Notes: generated by a model from the sequence alone, not told the origin. Positions 8,727-18,204 are shown, counted from the stretch's first letter. The stretch: 64,000 bases of DNA from JBBROS01 sp965260995 (GCA_965260995.1 CBDHCD010000001.1:434001-498000); one strand, 5' to 3'. Numbers and translations are program-made.

Positions 8727-9860
8727 ATGGCTTCCGAGACTTCTCCGCGCGTCACCTTGCAGGCCCGCATGGCGCTCGCCCGCGCCCACCCGCAAGGGTT
8801 CGACTACTTGCGCCTGCTCCTGGCGCTCGCCGTCGTGGTCTGGCACACCGTCGCCACCTGCTACGGCCCGGCGGTGCAAGACGTCGCCTGGTCTGGTTGG
8901 CGGCGGCCGTTCATCGCGCTGATCCTGCCGATGTTCTTCGCCCTGAGCGGCTTCCTCGTCGCCGGCAGCCTCGAACGATGCAAGACGCTGGCCGCCTTCC
9001 TGGCCCTGCGCGTCCTCCGCCTCGTGCCGGCCCTGGGCGTCGAGGTCACGCTGTCGGCGTTGCTCATCGGCCCGCTGTTCACCACCCTCGCCCTGGGCGA
9101 CTACTTCGCCGACCCCGCCACCCACGCCTACTTTCTCAACATCATCGGCGACATCCACTACGAGCTGCCCGGCGTGTTCCCGGCCAACCCGATCCCCTAC
9201 GTGCTCAACGCCCAGCTCTGGACCGTGCCCTACGAGCTGGAATGCTACATCGCGCTCGCCCTGCTGTCCGTCGTCGGGCTGCACCGCCACCGGCGGGCGT
9301 TCACCGCCGTGTTCGCGGCGCTGCAGGTCGCCGCCTTCCTGTTGGCGCTGCGCCACCTGTCCTTCACCGCGCACGTGCAGGGTCCGGCCTCGGGCCGCAC
9401 CCTCGTGCTGTGCTTCCTGGCCGGCGTCACGCTCTACCTGAACCGTCGTCACGTCGCGCACAGCCACGGCCTCGCCGCGCTCAGCCTGGTTGCCACGCTC
9501 GGGCTGCTGGCCGTGCCGACCGGGGAAGTGTTCATCGCCCTGCCCGCCGCCTACCTCACGGTCTACCTCGGCGTCCTCGACCCATCGCGGCCCGCCTTCA
9601 TGCGGTCCGGCGACTATTCCTACGGCCTGTTCCTGTACGGCTTCCCGATCCAGCAAGCCGTCGCCGCCACGGGACCGTGGGGGCGCGACCCGCTCATCAG
9701 CATCGGCGTGTGCGTGCCGCTCGCCGCCCTGTTCGCCGCGGCCTCTTGGCACGGTGTCGAGAAGCACGCCCTCAAGCTCCGTCGCGGCATCCCGGCGTTG
9801 GAGCGCCTGCTGGCCTCGCTCCCGCTCGTCCGCTTCAGCCGGTTCAGGACCGCCGAGTAG
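8727..9860 (+). CDS. acyltransferase family 3 membrane protein
   Basis: A 377-residue integral membrane acyltransferase of the OafA/NodX/ExoZ group, which transfers acetyl or other acyl groups to cell-surface glycans or lipids. The N-terminal motif FDYLRLLLALAVVVWHTVA contains the conserved catalytic histidine at the end of helix 1, followed by FFALSGFLVAGSL, a strong family signature. About ten hydrophobic segments follow. It stands alone between the TRAP operon and the efflux operon with no glycan genes nearby, so the acceptor is unknown. Confidence 0.85.
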   Translation: MASETSPRVTLQARMALARAHPQGFDYLRLLLALAVVVWHTVATCYGPAVQDVAWSGWRRPFIALILPMFFALSGFLVAGSLERCKTLAAFLALRVLRLVPALGVEVTLSALLIGPLFTTLALGDYFADPATHAYFLNIIGDIHYELPGVFPANPIPYVLNAQLWTVPYELECYIALALLSVVGLHRHRRAFTAVFAALQVAAFLLALRHLSFTAHVQGPASGRTLVLCFLAGVTLYLNRRHVAHSHGLAALSLVATLGLLAVPTGEVFIALPAAYLTVYLGVLDPSRPAFMRSGDYSYGLFLYGFPIQQAVAATGPWGRDPLISIGVCVPLAALFAAASWHGVEKHALKLRRGIPALERLLASLPLVRFSRFRTAE

Positions 9861-10131
9861 GGCCGCCGCGCCCCAGCCGTCCGAACAAGGGCGGCACGGA
9901 CCGTTCGCCGGCCAGCGTCCAGCGCCCCCCAACCCCGACACTGAAATCTCGACGGTCGTGACCGCGATGCCCCGTGCCAGGCTGGCGGCCTCGCCGCCGG
10001 CACTGAGCCATCGGGTCGGACCCGACGTGCCGCCGGGTGCGGTCGAACACCGCGTCACACCGAGCGAGCGGCACAGCAGCGTGCCGGCTTCCCGCGCAGT
10101 TCGGGCGGCGCAGGGCGCTGTCACGGCCCGC
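9861..10131. other. intergenic region before the efflux operon
   Basis: Between the acyltransferase stop and the promoter at 10132 I see no gene. Frames on both strands are short and low in information. It serves as the upstream region of the marR promoter. Confidence 0.5.
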
Positions 10132-10159
10132 TTGCCGCTTTCGTAACCGTGTCTATAAT
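10132..10159 (+). promoter_or_regulatory. sigma-70-type promoter of the efflux operon
   Basis: TTGCCG at 10132-10137 and a perfect TATAAT at 10154-10159, separated by 16 bases, form the clearest housekeeping promoter in the window. The expected transcription start, about seven bases after the -10 box, falls at or next to the ATG at 10167, which predicts a leaderless or nearly leaderless message. Autoregulation by the MarR product at this site would be normal for the family but is not shown. Confidence 0.7.
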
Positions 10160-10166
10160 AATCCCT

Positions 10167-10682
10167 ATGACAACATCGGCCGAGTTGCTCGAAGACGGCT
10201 TCAACGATCCGGCCCGGTCGTTCGGGTTCCGCATCTGGCACCTGAAGCACGCCTGGTCCCGGCACGTCGAAGCCGCGCTGACGGCGGAGCGGCTGACCCA
10301 CATGCAGTTCGTGCTGCTGCGGGCGACGCAGACCATGGCCGGCGCCGGGCACCGCCCGACCCAGGCCAGGCTGGCGGACCTGCTCGCGACCGATCGCATG
10401 ACGGTGAGCAAGGTGCTTCGGCTCTTGGAGCACAAGGGCCTGGTCGCCCGGCCCGTTCATCCGGATGACCCCCGCGCGCACCACGTCCAGGTGACGCCCG
10501 CCGGTCTCGCCGTGCTGGACCGCGCCGTGCCGCTCGTGATGGCGGCGCAGCACGCGTTCTTCGGCCGGCTCGGCAACCGCTTGCCGGCGTTCAGCGCCAT
10601 GCTGGACGACCTGCTGGCGTTCCACGGCCCGCCGTTCGCCTCACCTCCCTCGAAGGAAGGCGTGCCCGCATGGACGGAATGA
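10167..10682 (+). CDS. MarR-family transcriptional regulator
   Basis: A 171-residue winged-helix regulator. The DNA-binding part is visible in ARLADLLATDRMTVSKVLRLLEHKGLV followed by the wing VHPDDPRAHHVQVTPAG, the usual MarR pattern. It probably represses the efflux genes downstream and releases on binding a drug or phenolic ligand. I chose the ATG at 10167 over the in-frame GTG at 10149, because the GTG lies within the promoter spacer upstream of the -10 box and could not be in the message. The 3' end overlaps the emrA-like start by 13 bases. Confidence 0.88.
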   Translation: MTTSAELLEDGFNDPARSFGFRIWHLKHAWSRHVEAALTAERLTHMQFVLLRATQTMAGAGHRPTQARLADLLATDRMTVSKVLRLLEHKGLVARPVHPDDPRAHHVQVTPAGLAVLDRAVPLVMAAQHAFFGRLGNRLPAFSAMLDDLLAFHGPPFASPPSKEGVPAWTE

Positions 10683-11767
10683 CTCAGGTTGCGGACGCGC
10701 GCCCGGTCGCCCCGCCGCCGGTGCGGCGCCGCGCCGGGCGACGCGTCGTGCTCGCTGCCCTCGCCCTCGCCGCCTTGGTCGGGGGCGGCTGGTACGGCTG
10801 GCATTGGTGGACGGTGGGCCGGTTCTTTCAATCGACCGACGATGCCTACGTCGGCTCGGACAGCGTGGGCGTCGCGTCGCGCCTGGCCGGGCAGGTCGCC
10901 GAGGTCCTGGTGGGCGACAACGAGGCGGTTTCCGCCGGGCAGGTGCTGGCCCGGCTGGACGACCGGGACGCGAAGGTGGCGGTGCAGTCGGCGCAGGCGG
11001 ACCTGGAGGCCGCCGAAGCGGACGTCGCCGCCCTCGACGCGCAGCTCTCCTCGCAGTCCAGCACGATCGAGGCGGCGGCGGCGGACGTCGCCGCGGCCGA
11101 CAGCCAAATGCGCTTCGCCCAGGACGAGAGCCAGCGCTACGCCGAGCTGCAACGGACCGGCACCGGCTCGCTGCAGCGAGCGCAGAGCACGCAGGCCGAG
11201 ATGCAGGCCCGCTCCGCCGCGCTCGCCCGGGCGCGGGCGGCCTACGCCGGCGCGCGCCAGCAAGTCACCGTGCTGACGGCGCAGCGCCGCCGGGCGGAGG
11301 CGGCGGTGGCGCGATCGCGGGCCGCCTTGGCGCAGGCCAAGCTCAACCTCGGCTACGGCGAGATCCGCGCGCCCGTCGCCGGCACGGTCGGCGACCGGCA
11401 GGTGCGGACGGGCATGTTCACCCAGGCAGGGCAGCGCCTGCTCGACGTGGTGCCGCTCGGCGCGGCGCTGTACGTGACGGCGAACTTCAAGGAAACCCAG
11501 CTCGGCTGCGTGCGGCCGGGCCAGCCGGCGACGGTGGAGGTCGACGCGCTGTCTGGCCCGGCGATCGAGGGCCGGGTCGACAGCCTGGCCCCCGGCTCCG
11601 GCGCCACCTTCGCCCTGCTGCCGCCCGAGAACGCGACCGGCAACTTCACCAAGATCGTGCAGCGCGTGCCGGTGCGGGTCGCGTTCGCCGACAACCCAGC
11701 CCTCGCGCGCCTCCGCCCCGGCCTCAGCGTCACCGCGACGATCGACACCCGCGCCTGCACGCCATGA
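10670..11767 (+). CDS. emrA: HlyD/EmrA-like periplasmic adaptor of an efflux pump
   Basis: A 365-residue membrane-fusion protein. Residues 20-50 carry a single N-terminal helix (VVLAALALAALVGGGWYGWHWW), followed by TDDAYVGSDSVGVASRLAGQV, the standard first half of the lipoyl domain, then a long Ala/Gln-rich coiled coil from about residue 105 to 220. The second lipoyl half is LNLGYGEIRAPVAGTVGD and the beta-barrel ends with LRPGLSVTATIDT. GAAGGAAGG lies before the ATG. It bridges the EmrB-like inner-membrane pump to an outer-membrane channel that is not encoded here. Confidence 0.9.
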   Translation: MDGMTQVADARPVAPPPVRRRAGRRVVLAALALAALVGGGWYGWHWWTVGRFFQSTDDAYVGSDSVGVASRLAGQVAEVLVGDNEAVSAGQVLARLDDRDAKVAVQSAQADLEAAEADVAALDAQLSSQSSTIEAAAADVAAADSQMRFAQDESQRYAELQRTGTGSLQRAQSTQAEMQARSAALARARAAYAGARQQVTVLTAQRRRAEAAVARSRAALAQAKLNLGYGEIRAPVAGTVGDRQVRTGMFTQAGQRLLDVVPLGAALYVTANFKETQLGCVRPGQPATVEVDALSGPAIEGRVDSLAPGSGATFALLPPENATGNFTKIVQRVPVRVAFADNPALARLRPGLSVTATIDTRACTP

Positions 11768-13332
11768 GCGCCGCGGTCGCCGCCGCACCGCCGCGAGGTC
11801 CGGCGCAAGCCCCGGCGCGGGCATCGACGCGGGACTGGGTCGCCTTTCTCGGCGGCGCCCTCGGCGCGTTCATGGCGGTGCTCGACATCCAGATCACCAA
11901 CTCCTCGCTGGCCGACATCCAGGGCAGCCTCGGCGCGTCGCTGGAGGAAGGAAGCTGGATCAGCACCGGCTACCTGATCGCCGAGATCATCGTCATCCCG
12001 CTCACGGGCTGGCTCGGTTCCGTGTTCGGGATGCGGCGCTACCTGCTCGGCAACGCGGCCTTGTTCCTGGCGTTCTCCGTGCTGTGCGGCCTGGCGACGT
12101 CGCTGCCCGAGATGATCCTGTTCCGCATCGGCCAGGGCTTCACCGGCGGCGTGCTGATCCCGGGCGCGTTCACCCTGATGGTGCTGCGCATCCCGCCCAT
12201 CCAGCGCAGCATCGGGGGCGCCATCTTCGGCCTCACCGTCACCTTCGCCCCCGCGATCGGCCCCACGGTCGGCGGCTGGCTGACCGACAGCTACTCCTGG
12301 CACCTGATCTTCTACATCAACCTGCTGCCGGGCGCGGCCATGATCGCCATGATCGGCTGGGGCCTCGACGACGCACCGATGCGGCTCGACAAGCTGGCCC
12401 AGGGCGACTGGGGCGGCATCGCCGCCATGGCGCTCGGCCTCGGCTGCCTCGAGTACATGCTGGAGGAAGGGCAGCGCAAGGACTGGTTCGGCGACACCGG
12501 CATCCTGGCCAGCGCCTGGGTCGCGGCCATCGCGCTCAGCGTCTTCCTCGTCATCCAGTTCACCCGGCGCAACCCGCTGATTGACTTCCGCCTGCTGGCC
12601 CGGCGCTCGCTCGGCACGGCGACCCTCGTCAACTTCGGCACCGGCCTCGCGCTCTACGGCTCCGTCTACCTGCTGCCGCTCTATCTCTCGCGCACCCAGG
12701 GCTACAACGCGCTGCAGATCGGCCAGGCGCAGATGTGGATGGGACTGCCGCAGCTCGCCATCCTGCCGTTCCTGCCGTTCGTGCTGAAACGGGTCGATGG
12801 CCGCGTCGTCGTCGGCTTCGGCATCGCGCTGTTCGCCGCCAGTTGCGCGATGAACGCGTTCATGACGCCCGACACCGCCATCGACCAGCTCAAATGGAGC
12901 CAACTCGTGCGCGCGCTCGGCCAGCCGTTCATCATCTCGCCGCTCAGCCAGATGGCGACGGTCGGCATCGCCCCGGCGCAGGCGGGGACGGCCAGCGCCA
13001 TCTTCAACATGGCGCGCAACCTCGGCGGCTCGGTCGGCATCGCCGGGCTGGGCACGCTGGTGGAGGGCCGCGAGCACTTCCACTTCTCGATCATCGCCGA
13101 AACCCTGTCCCGCGCCTCCGTGCGCCTGACCGAGCGGTTGCAGGCCCTCGCGCACGTCCTGGGGGGCGACGGCCCGGCAACCGCGGCCCTGGCCAACCAG
13201 GTCCGCCGCCAAGCCTGGGTGATGGCCTACGCCGACGGCTTCTTCCTGATCGCCGCCGGGCTGGCGCTCAGCCTACTGGTGGTGCCGTTCCTGGTCACGT
13301 CGCGCGGCGGATCGCCGGGGGGCGGCCACTGA
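11764..13332 (+). CDS. emrB: DHA2-family drug:H+ antiporter, EmrB-like
   Basis: A 522-residue major facilitator of the 14-helix DHA2 family. Family motifs include FMAVLDIQITNSSLADIQG (motif D1), WISTGYLIAEIIVIPLTGWL, FRIGQGFTGGVLIPGAFTLM and ATVGIAPAQAGTASAIFNMARNLGGS. The start overlaps the stop of the emrA-like gene in ATGA, and I used this ATG rather than the longer upstream frame, which merely shadows emrA. With the MarR regulator and the adaptor it forms a three-gene multidrug export operon. Confidence 0.92.
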   Translation: MSAAVAAAPPRGPAQAPARASTRDWVAFLGGALGAFMAVLDIQITNSSLADIQGSLGASLEEGSWISTGYLIAEIIVIPLTGWLGSVFGMRRYLLGNAALFLAFSVLCGLATSLPEMILFRIGQGFTGGVLIPGAFTLMVLRIPPIQRSIGGAIFGLTVTFAPAIGPTVGGWLTDSYSWHLIFYINLLPGAAMIAMIGWGLDDAPMRLDKLAQGDWGGIAAMALGLGCLEYMLEEGQRKDWFGDTGILASAWVAAIALSVFLVIQFTRRNPLIDFRLLARRSLGTATLVNFGTGLALYGSVYLLPLYLSRTQGYNALQIGQAQMWMGLPQLAILPFLPFVLKRVDGRVVVGFGIALFAASCAMNAFMTPDTAIDQLKWSQLVRALGQPFIISPLSQMATVGIAPAQAGTASAIFNMARNLGGSVGIAGLGTLVEGREHFHFSIIAETLSRASVRLTERLQALAHVLGGDGPATAALANQVRRQAWVMAYADGFFLIAAGLALSLLVVPFLVTSRGGSPGGGH

Positions 13333-13391
13333 CCCGGGCGTTGGCGGCGGTTGGGCCCGGGCACCGCCGAACTGACCAGCTGAAGCCCGTG

Positions 13392-14420
13392 TCAGCCCGC
13401 CACCCGCTGCCGGCTCCGCAGCCGCTGCGCGTAGACGTTGATCACCAGCGCCAGCAGCAGGACTAGGCCGCGGATCAGGATTTTGAGGAAGCTGTCCATC
13501 CGGACGTGGTCGAGCCCGTTGTTCAGCACGCCCAGCACCAGCACGCCGATCACCGTGTTGCCGATGCCGCCCTGGCCGCCGAACAGGCTCGTGCCGCCGA
13601 CGACGACGGCGGAGATGGCGTCGAGCAGGTAGTTGTCGAACTGGTTCTGCTGCGCGCTGCCGAAGTAGGCGACGCCTAGCATCCCCGCGACCCCCGAGCA
13701 CAGCGCCGAAACCAGCAGCGCCGACGCCACCACCGCCTTCACCCCGACGCCGGAGTGCTCGGCCGCTTCCCGGTTGCCGCCCACCATGTAGATGTAGCGG
13801 CCGAAGCGGGTGTACGTCAGCACCAGGTGCCCGGCCAGCAGCACCACCCCCGCCACCACCACGATCCAGGGCACCGGCCCGACCGAGCCGCTGCCCAGCG
13901 TCGTGACCAGCGGCGGCGTGCTGTAGGCGATCTGGCCGCGCACCAGCAGCGCGCAGATGCCGTTGCCGATCTGCAGCATCGCCAGCGTCATGATGAACGA
14001 CGGGATGCCGACGCGGGTGACGCCGAACGCGGTGACGGCGCCCAGCGCCAGGCAGCCCGCGAGGCCCAGCAGGATCGCGACCGGGCCGGGCAGCGGCAGG
14101 TTGGCGATGTTCACGCTCGCGTCCTGCACGGTGAAGAAGGCGACCAGGATGCCGGTCGCGTTGGCGACGCTCGCCACGCTGAGGTCGATCTCGGCGCACA
14201 GGATCACGTAGGTCAGCCCCACCGCGATGATGGCGGTGATCGAGACCTGCTGCAGCACGTTCTGCAGGTTGCCCAGCGTGGGGAACGAGGGGCTGAGGGC
14301 GCTGAACAGGGCGATGAGCGCGATCAGCGTGGCGAAGGGCGCCACGTTGCGGAGCTGGCCGCGCAGGCGGTCCATGAGCGGCGTGCGCGGGGACGCGGCG
14401 CGGGTCACCTGGCTGGACAT
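13392..14420 (-). CDS. sugar/nucleoside ABC transporter permease, RbsC family
   Basis: A 342-residue inner-membrane permease of the BPD_transp_2 (RbsC/XylH) family. It contains GLTYVILCAEIDLSVASVANATGI, GVTRVGIPSFIMTLAMLQIGNG, GRYIYMVGGNREAAEHSGV and GGTSLFGGQGGIGNTVIGVLVLGVLNNGL, all family hallmarks. It is the last gene of a minus-strand operon (nucleoside hydrolase, binding protein, ATPase, permease), 10 bases after the ATPase stop. It converges with the emrB-like gene over a 59-base gap. Confidence 0.92.
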   Translation of the reverse strand: MSSQVTRAASPRTPLMDRLRGQLRNVAPFATLIALIALFSALSPSFPTLGNLQNVLQQVSITAIIAVGLTYVILCAEIDLSVASVANATGILVAFFTVQDASVNIANLPLPGPVAILLGLAGCLALGAVTAFGVTRVGIPSFIMTLAMLQIGNGICALLVRGQIAYSTPPLVTTLGSGSVGPVPWIVVVAGVVLLAGHLVLTYTRFGRYIYMVGGNREAAEHSGVGVKAVVASALLVSALCSGVAGMLGVAYFGSAQQNQFDNYLLDAISAVVVGGTSLFGGQGGIGNTVIGVLVLGVLNNGLDHVRMDSFLKILIRGLVLLLALVINVYAQRLRSRQRVAG

Positions 14421-14430
14421 GCGTGGCCCC

Positions 14431-15939
14431 TCATGCGGCGGCGAGCAGCCGGTCCTTGCTGACCGCCTCGCCCGCGAACTCCTGGGTAAGCGAGCCGCGC
14501 CGCATCACCAGGATGCGGTCGGCCAGCGAAAGCACCGTTTCCGGTTCGGACGAGACGACGAGCACGCCCACGCCCTGGGCGCGCAGCCCGCGGATGATCT
14601 GCACCACGTCGTCCTTCGCGCCCACGTCCATGCCGCGGGTCGGCTCGCTCAGCAGCAGCACCCGCGGCAGGTGGGTCAGCCAGCGCGCCAGCGCCACCTT
14701 CTGCTGGTTGCCGCCCGAGAGCTGGCCCACCGGCAGGTCCACCCCGGCCGGCCGGACCCCGAGCGCGCGCACGTGCCCGTCCGCGATCCGCCGCTCGACC
14801 TGCGGGCGCAGCAGCACGCGGCCGATCCGCTCCAGGACGGAGATGGAGATGTTGCGGTAAACCGGCTCGGGCGCGAACAGCATCGCCCGCCGGCTTTCCG
14901 GCACGAAGGCGATGCCGGCGCGCTTGGCCGCCGGCGTGCCGCGCGCCAGCCGGGCCGGGCGCCCGTCGACCCGCACCGCGCCGCGGTCCAGCCGCAGCTT
15001 GCCCGACAGCGCCCGCGCCAGCTCCAACTGTCCCGATCCCATGAAGCCGTAGATCCCCAGCACCTCGCCCGCGCGCACGTCGAGCGACACGCCGTCGAAC
15101 AGCCCGGCGACGGCCAGGCCCTCGGCGTCCAGCACCACCGGCGCGTCCGGCCGCGGCGCGAGCGTCACCTCGCCGGCGTAGCTCTCTTCCAGGCGCTCGT
15201 GCCCCGCGCCGATCATGCGCTCGATCAGCCAGGACTTGCCGACCGAGCGCGCCGGCGCGTCGCCGACCCGGCGGCCGCCGCGGAACACCGAAACCGTGTC
15301 GGACACGCGCAGCACGTCGTCGAGGAAGTGCGAGATGAACACCACGCTGCGCCCGGTGCCGCGCAGCCGGGCCAGGAGCGCGAACAGCCGCTCCACCTCC
15401 GGCGGCGACAAGGCCGAGGTCGGCTCGTCGAGGATCAGGATGCGCGCCCCGGACAGCAGGACGCGCGCCAGCTCGATCATCTGCTGCACGCCGAGCGGCA
15501 GCGAGCCGACCGGGGCCGAAAGGTCGGCGTCGATGCCGAGCGCGTCCAGCCCTTCCCGCGCCCGCGCCCGCATCCGCCGCCACGACACCACGCCGAGGCC
15601 GTTGACCGGCTGCGCGCCCAGCAGCACGTTCTCCGCCACCGAGAGGTCGGGCACGGTGGACAGCTCCTGGTGCACCATGCCGATGCCGGCGTCGCGCGCG
15701 TCCCGCGCCGAGCGGAAGCGCACCGGGCGGCCGTCGAGCCGCATCTCGCCCTCGTAGTCGGCGTGGACGCCGGCGATGATCTTCATCAGCGTCGACTTGC
15801 CCGCGCCATTCTCGCCCACCAGGCCGTGCACCTCGCCCGGGGCGAGGGCGAAGTCCACGCCGTCGAGCGCCGACACGCCGGCGAAGCGCTTGGAGATGCC
15901 GCGCAGCGCCAGCACGGGGGCGCCGTCCTCCGTGGCCAC
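14431..15939 (-). CDS. sugar/nucleoside ABC transporter ATP-binding protein, RbsA/MglA family
   Basis: A 502-residue tandem ATPase. The first cassette has Walker A GENGAGKSTLMK, signature LPLGVQQMIELAR and Walker B ILILDEPTSAL. The second has the usual degenerate Walker A (GFMGSGQLELARAL), an intact signature LSGGNQQKVALARWL and SEPTRGMDVGAK. The frame stays open far upstream, but that part shadows the binding-protein gene, so I chose the GTG at 15939 (MATEDGAPVLALRGISKRFAGV), nine bases after the binding-protein stop. It powers import with the neighbouring permease. Confidence 0.9.
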   Translation of the reverse strand: MATEDGAPVLALRGISKRFAGVSALDGVDFALAPGEVHGLVGENGAGKSTLMKIIAGVHADYEGEMRLDGRPVRFRSARDARDAGIGMVHQELSTVPDLSVAENVLLGAQPVNGLGVVSWRRMRARAREGLDALGIDADLSAPVGSLPLGVQQMIELARVLLSGARILILDEPTSALSPPEVERLFALLARLRGTGRSVVFISHFLDDVLRVSDTVSVFRGGRRVGDAPARSVGKSWLIERMIGAGHERLEESYAGEVTLAPRPDAPVVLDAEGLAVAGLFDGVSLDVRAGEVLGIYGFMGSGQLELARALSGKLRLDRGAVRVDGRPARLARGTPAAKRAGIAFVPESRRAMLFAPEPVYRNISISVLERIGRVLLRPQVERRIADGHVRALGVRPAGVDLPVGQLSGGNQQKVALARWLTHLPRVLLLSEPTRGMDVGAKDDVVQIIRGLRAQGVGVLVVSSEPETVLSLADRILVMRRGSLTQEFAGEAVSKDRLLAAA

Positions 15940-15947
15940 GGGCGCGG

Positions 15948-16964
15948 CTAGATCAGGAAGTGCCGTTCCATCCAGGCCATGCCAGGCGCGTTCGCTTTGG
16001 TCACCACCGGGCCGTCGGTGATGACGTGCTTGGGGATGCCGTCCTCGCCGGTCTTCTCGCCCCCGACCACGGCCGCGACCCCGGCCACGATCGCGCCGCC
16101 GTGGATGCGGCAGGACGGGTTGCGCACCGTCGCCAGCATCCGCCCGTCCGAAACCGCGGCCAGCGCCGGCGGCATCGCGTCGCAGCCGCCGATCTTGATG
16201 TCGGTGCGCCCCTTGGCCTTCATCACGTTGTAGGCGGCGAGCGCCATGTCGTCGTTGTGGAAGTAGGCGGCGCTGATCTTGGGGTATTTCGTCAGGTGGG
16301 TGTCCCAGATGCGCGCCACCTTGGTCACGTCCCAGTCGCCCGGCGTCGTGTCCAGCACCTCGATCTTGGGGAAGCGCTTCACCACGGACTCGAAGCCGCG
16401 CGCCCGGCCCTGCGCGCCGGTGTGGCCGAGCGCGCCCTGGGTCATGATGATGGTGCCCTCGCCGCCGATCGCCTCCACCAGCGCCTGCGTCACCGACGCG
16501 CCCATGAACTCGTTGTCCGGCGCGAGAAAGGAGTGGACGTCGAGCTGGTCGAGCGGCGCGATCAGCGTGTCCATGTCGATCACCGGCGTTCCAGCGTCGA
16601 TCATGCGGCGCACGGGCGCGGTGAGGGTGCCGATCCCGAACGCCTGGATGGCGACGAAATCCCATTTCTGCGAGGCCATGTTGTCGATCGCGCCGCGCTG
16701 CCGGGTCGCGCTCAGCTCGCCGTCGAACCAGGTGACATCGACGTTGAACAGCTTGCCCCAGTGCTCGGCGGCGGCCTTGCCCTGGGCGCACCAGGTTGCC
16801 TGCAGCCCGGCGTTGGAGAAGGCGGCGCGCAGCGGCTTCTCGGAGCGGCCGGTCTCGGCCGCCAGCGCCGACAGCGTCGGAAGCGCCACGCCGCCCAGCA
16901 GCGACGCGCTGGCGGCGGCGAGCAGGCGGCGGCGGCCCGCGGGGGCGGTGTCCTGGTCGTCCAT
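15948..16964 (-). CDS. sugar/nucleoside ABC transporter substrate-binding protein (Peripla_BP_4)
   Basis: A 338-residue periplasmic binding protein of the ribose-binding type. The N-terminus has a Tat-like or long Sec signal (RRRLLAAASASLLGGVALPTLSALAAE). The fold is shown by KWDFVAIQAFGIGTLTAPVRRMIDAGTPVIDMDT and by ISAAYFHNDDMALAAYNVMKAKGR, which match the hinge and second-lobe segments of Peripla_BP_4. AAGGAGGAA precedes the ATG. Placement behind a nucleoside hydrolase suggests a purine nucleoside or ribose ligand; this is inference. Confidence 0.88.
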   Translation of the reverse strand: MDDQDTAPAGRRRLLAAASASLLGGVALPTLSALAAETGRSEKPLRAAFSNAGLQATWCAQGKAAAEHWGKLFNVDVTWFDGELSATRQRGAIDNMASQKWDFVAIQAFGIGTLTAPVRRMIDAGTPVIDMDTLIAPLDQLDVHSFLAPDNEFMGASVTQALVEAIGGEGTIIMTQGALGHTGAQGRARGFESVVKRFPKIEVLDTTPGDWDVTKVARIWDTHLTKYPKISAAYFHNDDMALAAYNVMKAKGRTDIKIGGCDAMPPALAAVSDGRMLATVRNPSCRIHGGAIVAGVAAVVGGEKTGEDGIPKHVITDGPVVTKANAPGMAWMERHFLI

Positions 16965-17074
16965 CGTGTTCCTCCTTCTCCCGGGCGATCGTGCGCGCCG
17001 CCCCGTAGGTGCCGCAAGACTGCGCTACCGCACCCGGTCCTGGCAATCGGTAACTCGCCCAGGATCGGTCGCGC

Positions 17075-17989
17075 TCACGGCAGCGCCGCCAGGGCGCCGG
17101 TCAGGCGGGCGAACAAGGCGCGCGCGTCGAGGCTTCCGGCGACGGCGGCGTTGGCGTCCAGCCCGAGGCGGCCGTGCCAGTCGATCGTCGTCCGGCCGCG
17201 CAACGGCCCGGCGGCGGTCTCGACCGCCACGTGGCAATCGCGCAGCTCGAACAACTCCGGCCACAGCAGCCAGGCGATGACGCACGGGTCGTGCAGCGGA
17301 TGCGCCGCGGTGCCGAGCCCGCCGGGCCGCGGCCGGGTCAGCCAGTTGTGCACGACGCCCCCGGCCCGGGTCCCGAGCGCGGCAAGGGCGGCAAGCTCGT
17401 CGGCCGTCGGCACCGCCTCGTGGGTCACGTTCAAGCCGAACATCGCCACCGGGATGCCGGCGCCCAGCACGATCGAGGCGGCGTGCGGGTCCACGTAAAC
17501 GTTGAACTCGGCCGCCGGCGTCATGTTGCCCAGCCCGGGCGCGCCGCCCATCATCGCCACGCGCTCGATCCGCCCGGCGATGTCGGGGGCGAGCCTGATC
17601 GCGAGGGCTATGTTGGTCAGCGGCCCGAGGGCGCAGACCGTGAGGCGCTCGGCCCGGGCGAGGCGGACCAGCGCGAGCGCGCCGTGCTCCGCCCCGGCCT
17701 CGCGGCCGGGCGGCGGCAGGGTCGCGCCCGCCAGCCCGTCCGGGCCGCAAACGAACGCCGCCGTTTCGAGTGGGAACACCAGTGGCCCGGCGGCCCCGGC
17801 ATGGACCGGCACGTCCGCCCGGCCCGCCAGGTCGCACACCCGGATCGCGTTCGCCGCCGCCCGCGCCACCGCCACGTTGCCGGCGACGGCGGTGATCGCG
17901 CGCACCGCCATCCCCGTCGCCAGCGCCAGCAGGATCGCCACCGCGTCGTCCTGGCCCGGGTCGGTGTCGATCACCACCGGGCCGATCAC
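17075..17989 (-). CDS. nucleoside hydrolase (IUNH family)
   Basis: A 304-residue enzyme that splits ribonucleosides into base and ribose. The calcium-binding motif DTDPGQDDAVAILLAL is at the N-terminus, and the family features TVCALGPLTNIALAIRL, MMGGAPGLGNMTPAAEFNVYVDP (asparagine and ribose contacts) and LHDPCVIAWLL (last calcium aspartate) are all in place. The GTG at 17989 is taken as start, giving MIGPVVIDTDPGQDD, the usual N-terminus; the upstream open frame is Arg/Pro-rich and unlikely. It heads the operon with the ribose-type importer, so imported nucleosides can be cleaved directly. Confidence 0.9.
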   Translation of the reverse strand: MIGPVVIDTDPGQDDAVAILLALATGMAVRAITAVAGNVAVARAAANAIRVCDLAGRADVPVHAGAAGPLVFPLETAAFVCGPDGLAGATLPPPGREAGAEHGALALVRLARAERLTVCALGPLTNIALAIRLAPDIAGRIERVAMMGGAPGLGNMTPAAEFNVYVDPHAASIVLGAGIPVAMFGLNVTHEAVPTADELAALAALGTRAGGVVHNWLTRPRPGGLGTAAHPLHDPCVIAWLLWPELFELRDCHVAVETAAGPLRGRTTIDWHGRLGLDANAAVAGSLDARALFARLTGALAALP

Positions 17990-18204
17990 GCCCCCGCCCC
18001 CGCCCCGCAAGCGGCCGCCCAGCCATCGCGCCGGTCCGTGGCGACGAAGGACCGCATTCCCGCTCCTGACTTGACGCCGGCCCCGCGCGCGGCGACGAGG
18101 GCGGTATGCCGCACCAGCCCGTCGAAACCAAGGCCGCCGATCCTGCCCGAGGGGGCCGAGCCAGGGCGTCGCCCGATCGCACGGGGTCAGCCATCGGACC
18201 AACA

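Noticed and set aside
13333..13391. Bidirectional terminator between the emrB-like and permease genes
   Set aside because: A CCCGGGC/GCCCGGG pairing exists but lacks a T run and is short.
14431..17046. An 871-residue single frame covering the ATPase and the binding-protein region
   Set aside because: Only the part below 15939 shows ATPase motifs; the rest is an out-of-frame shadow of the binding-protein gene.
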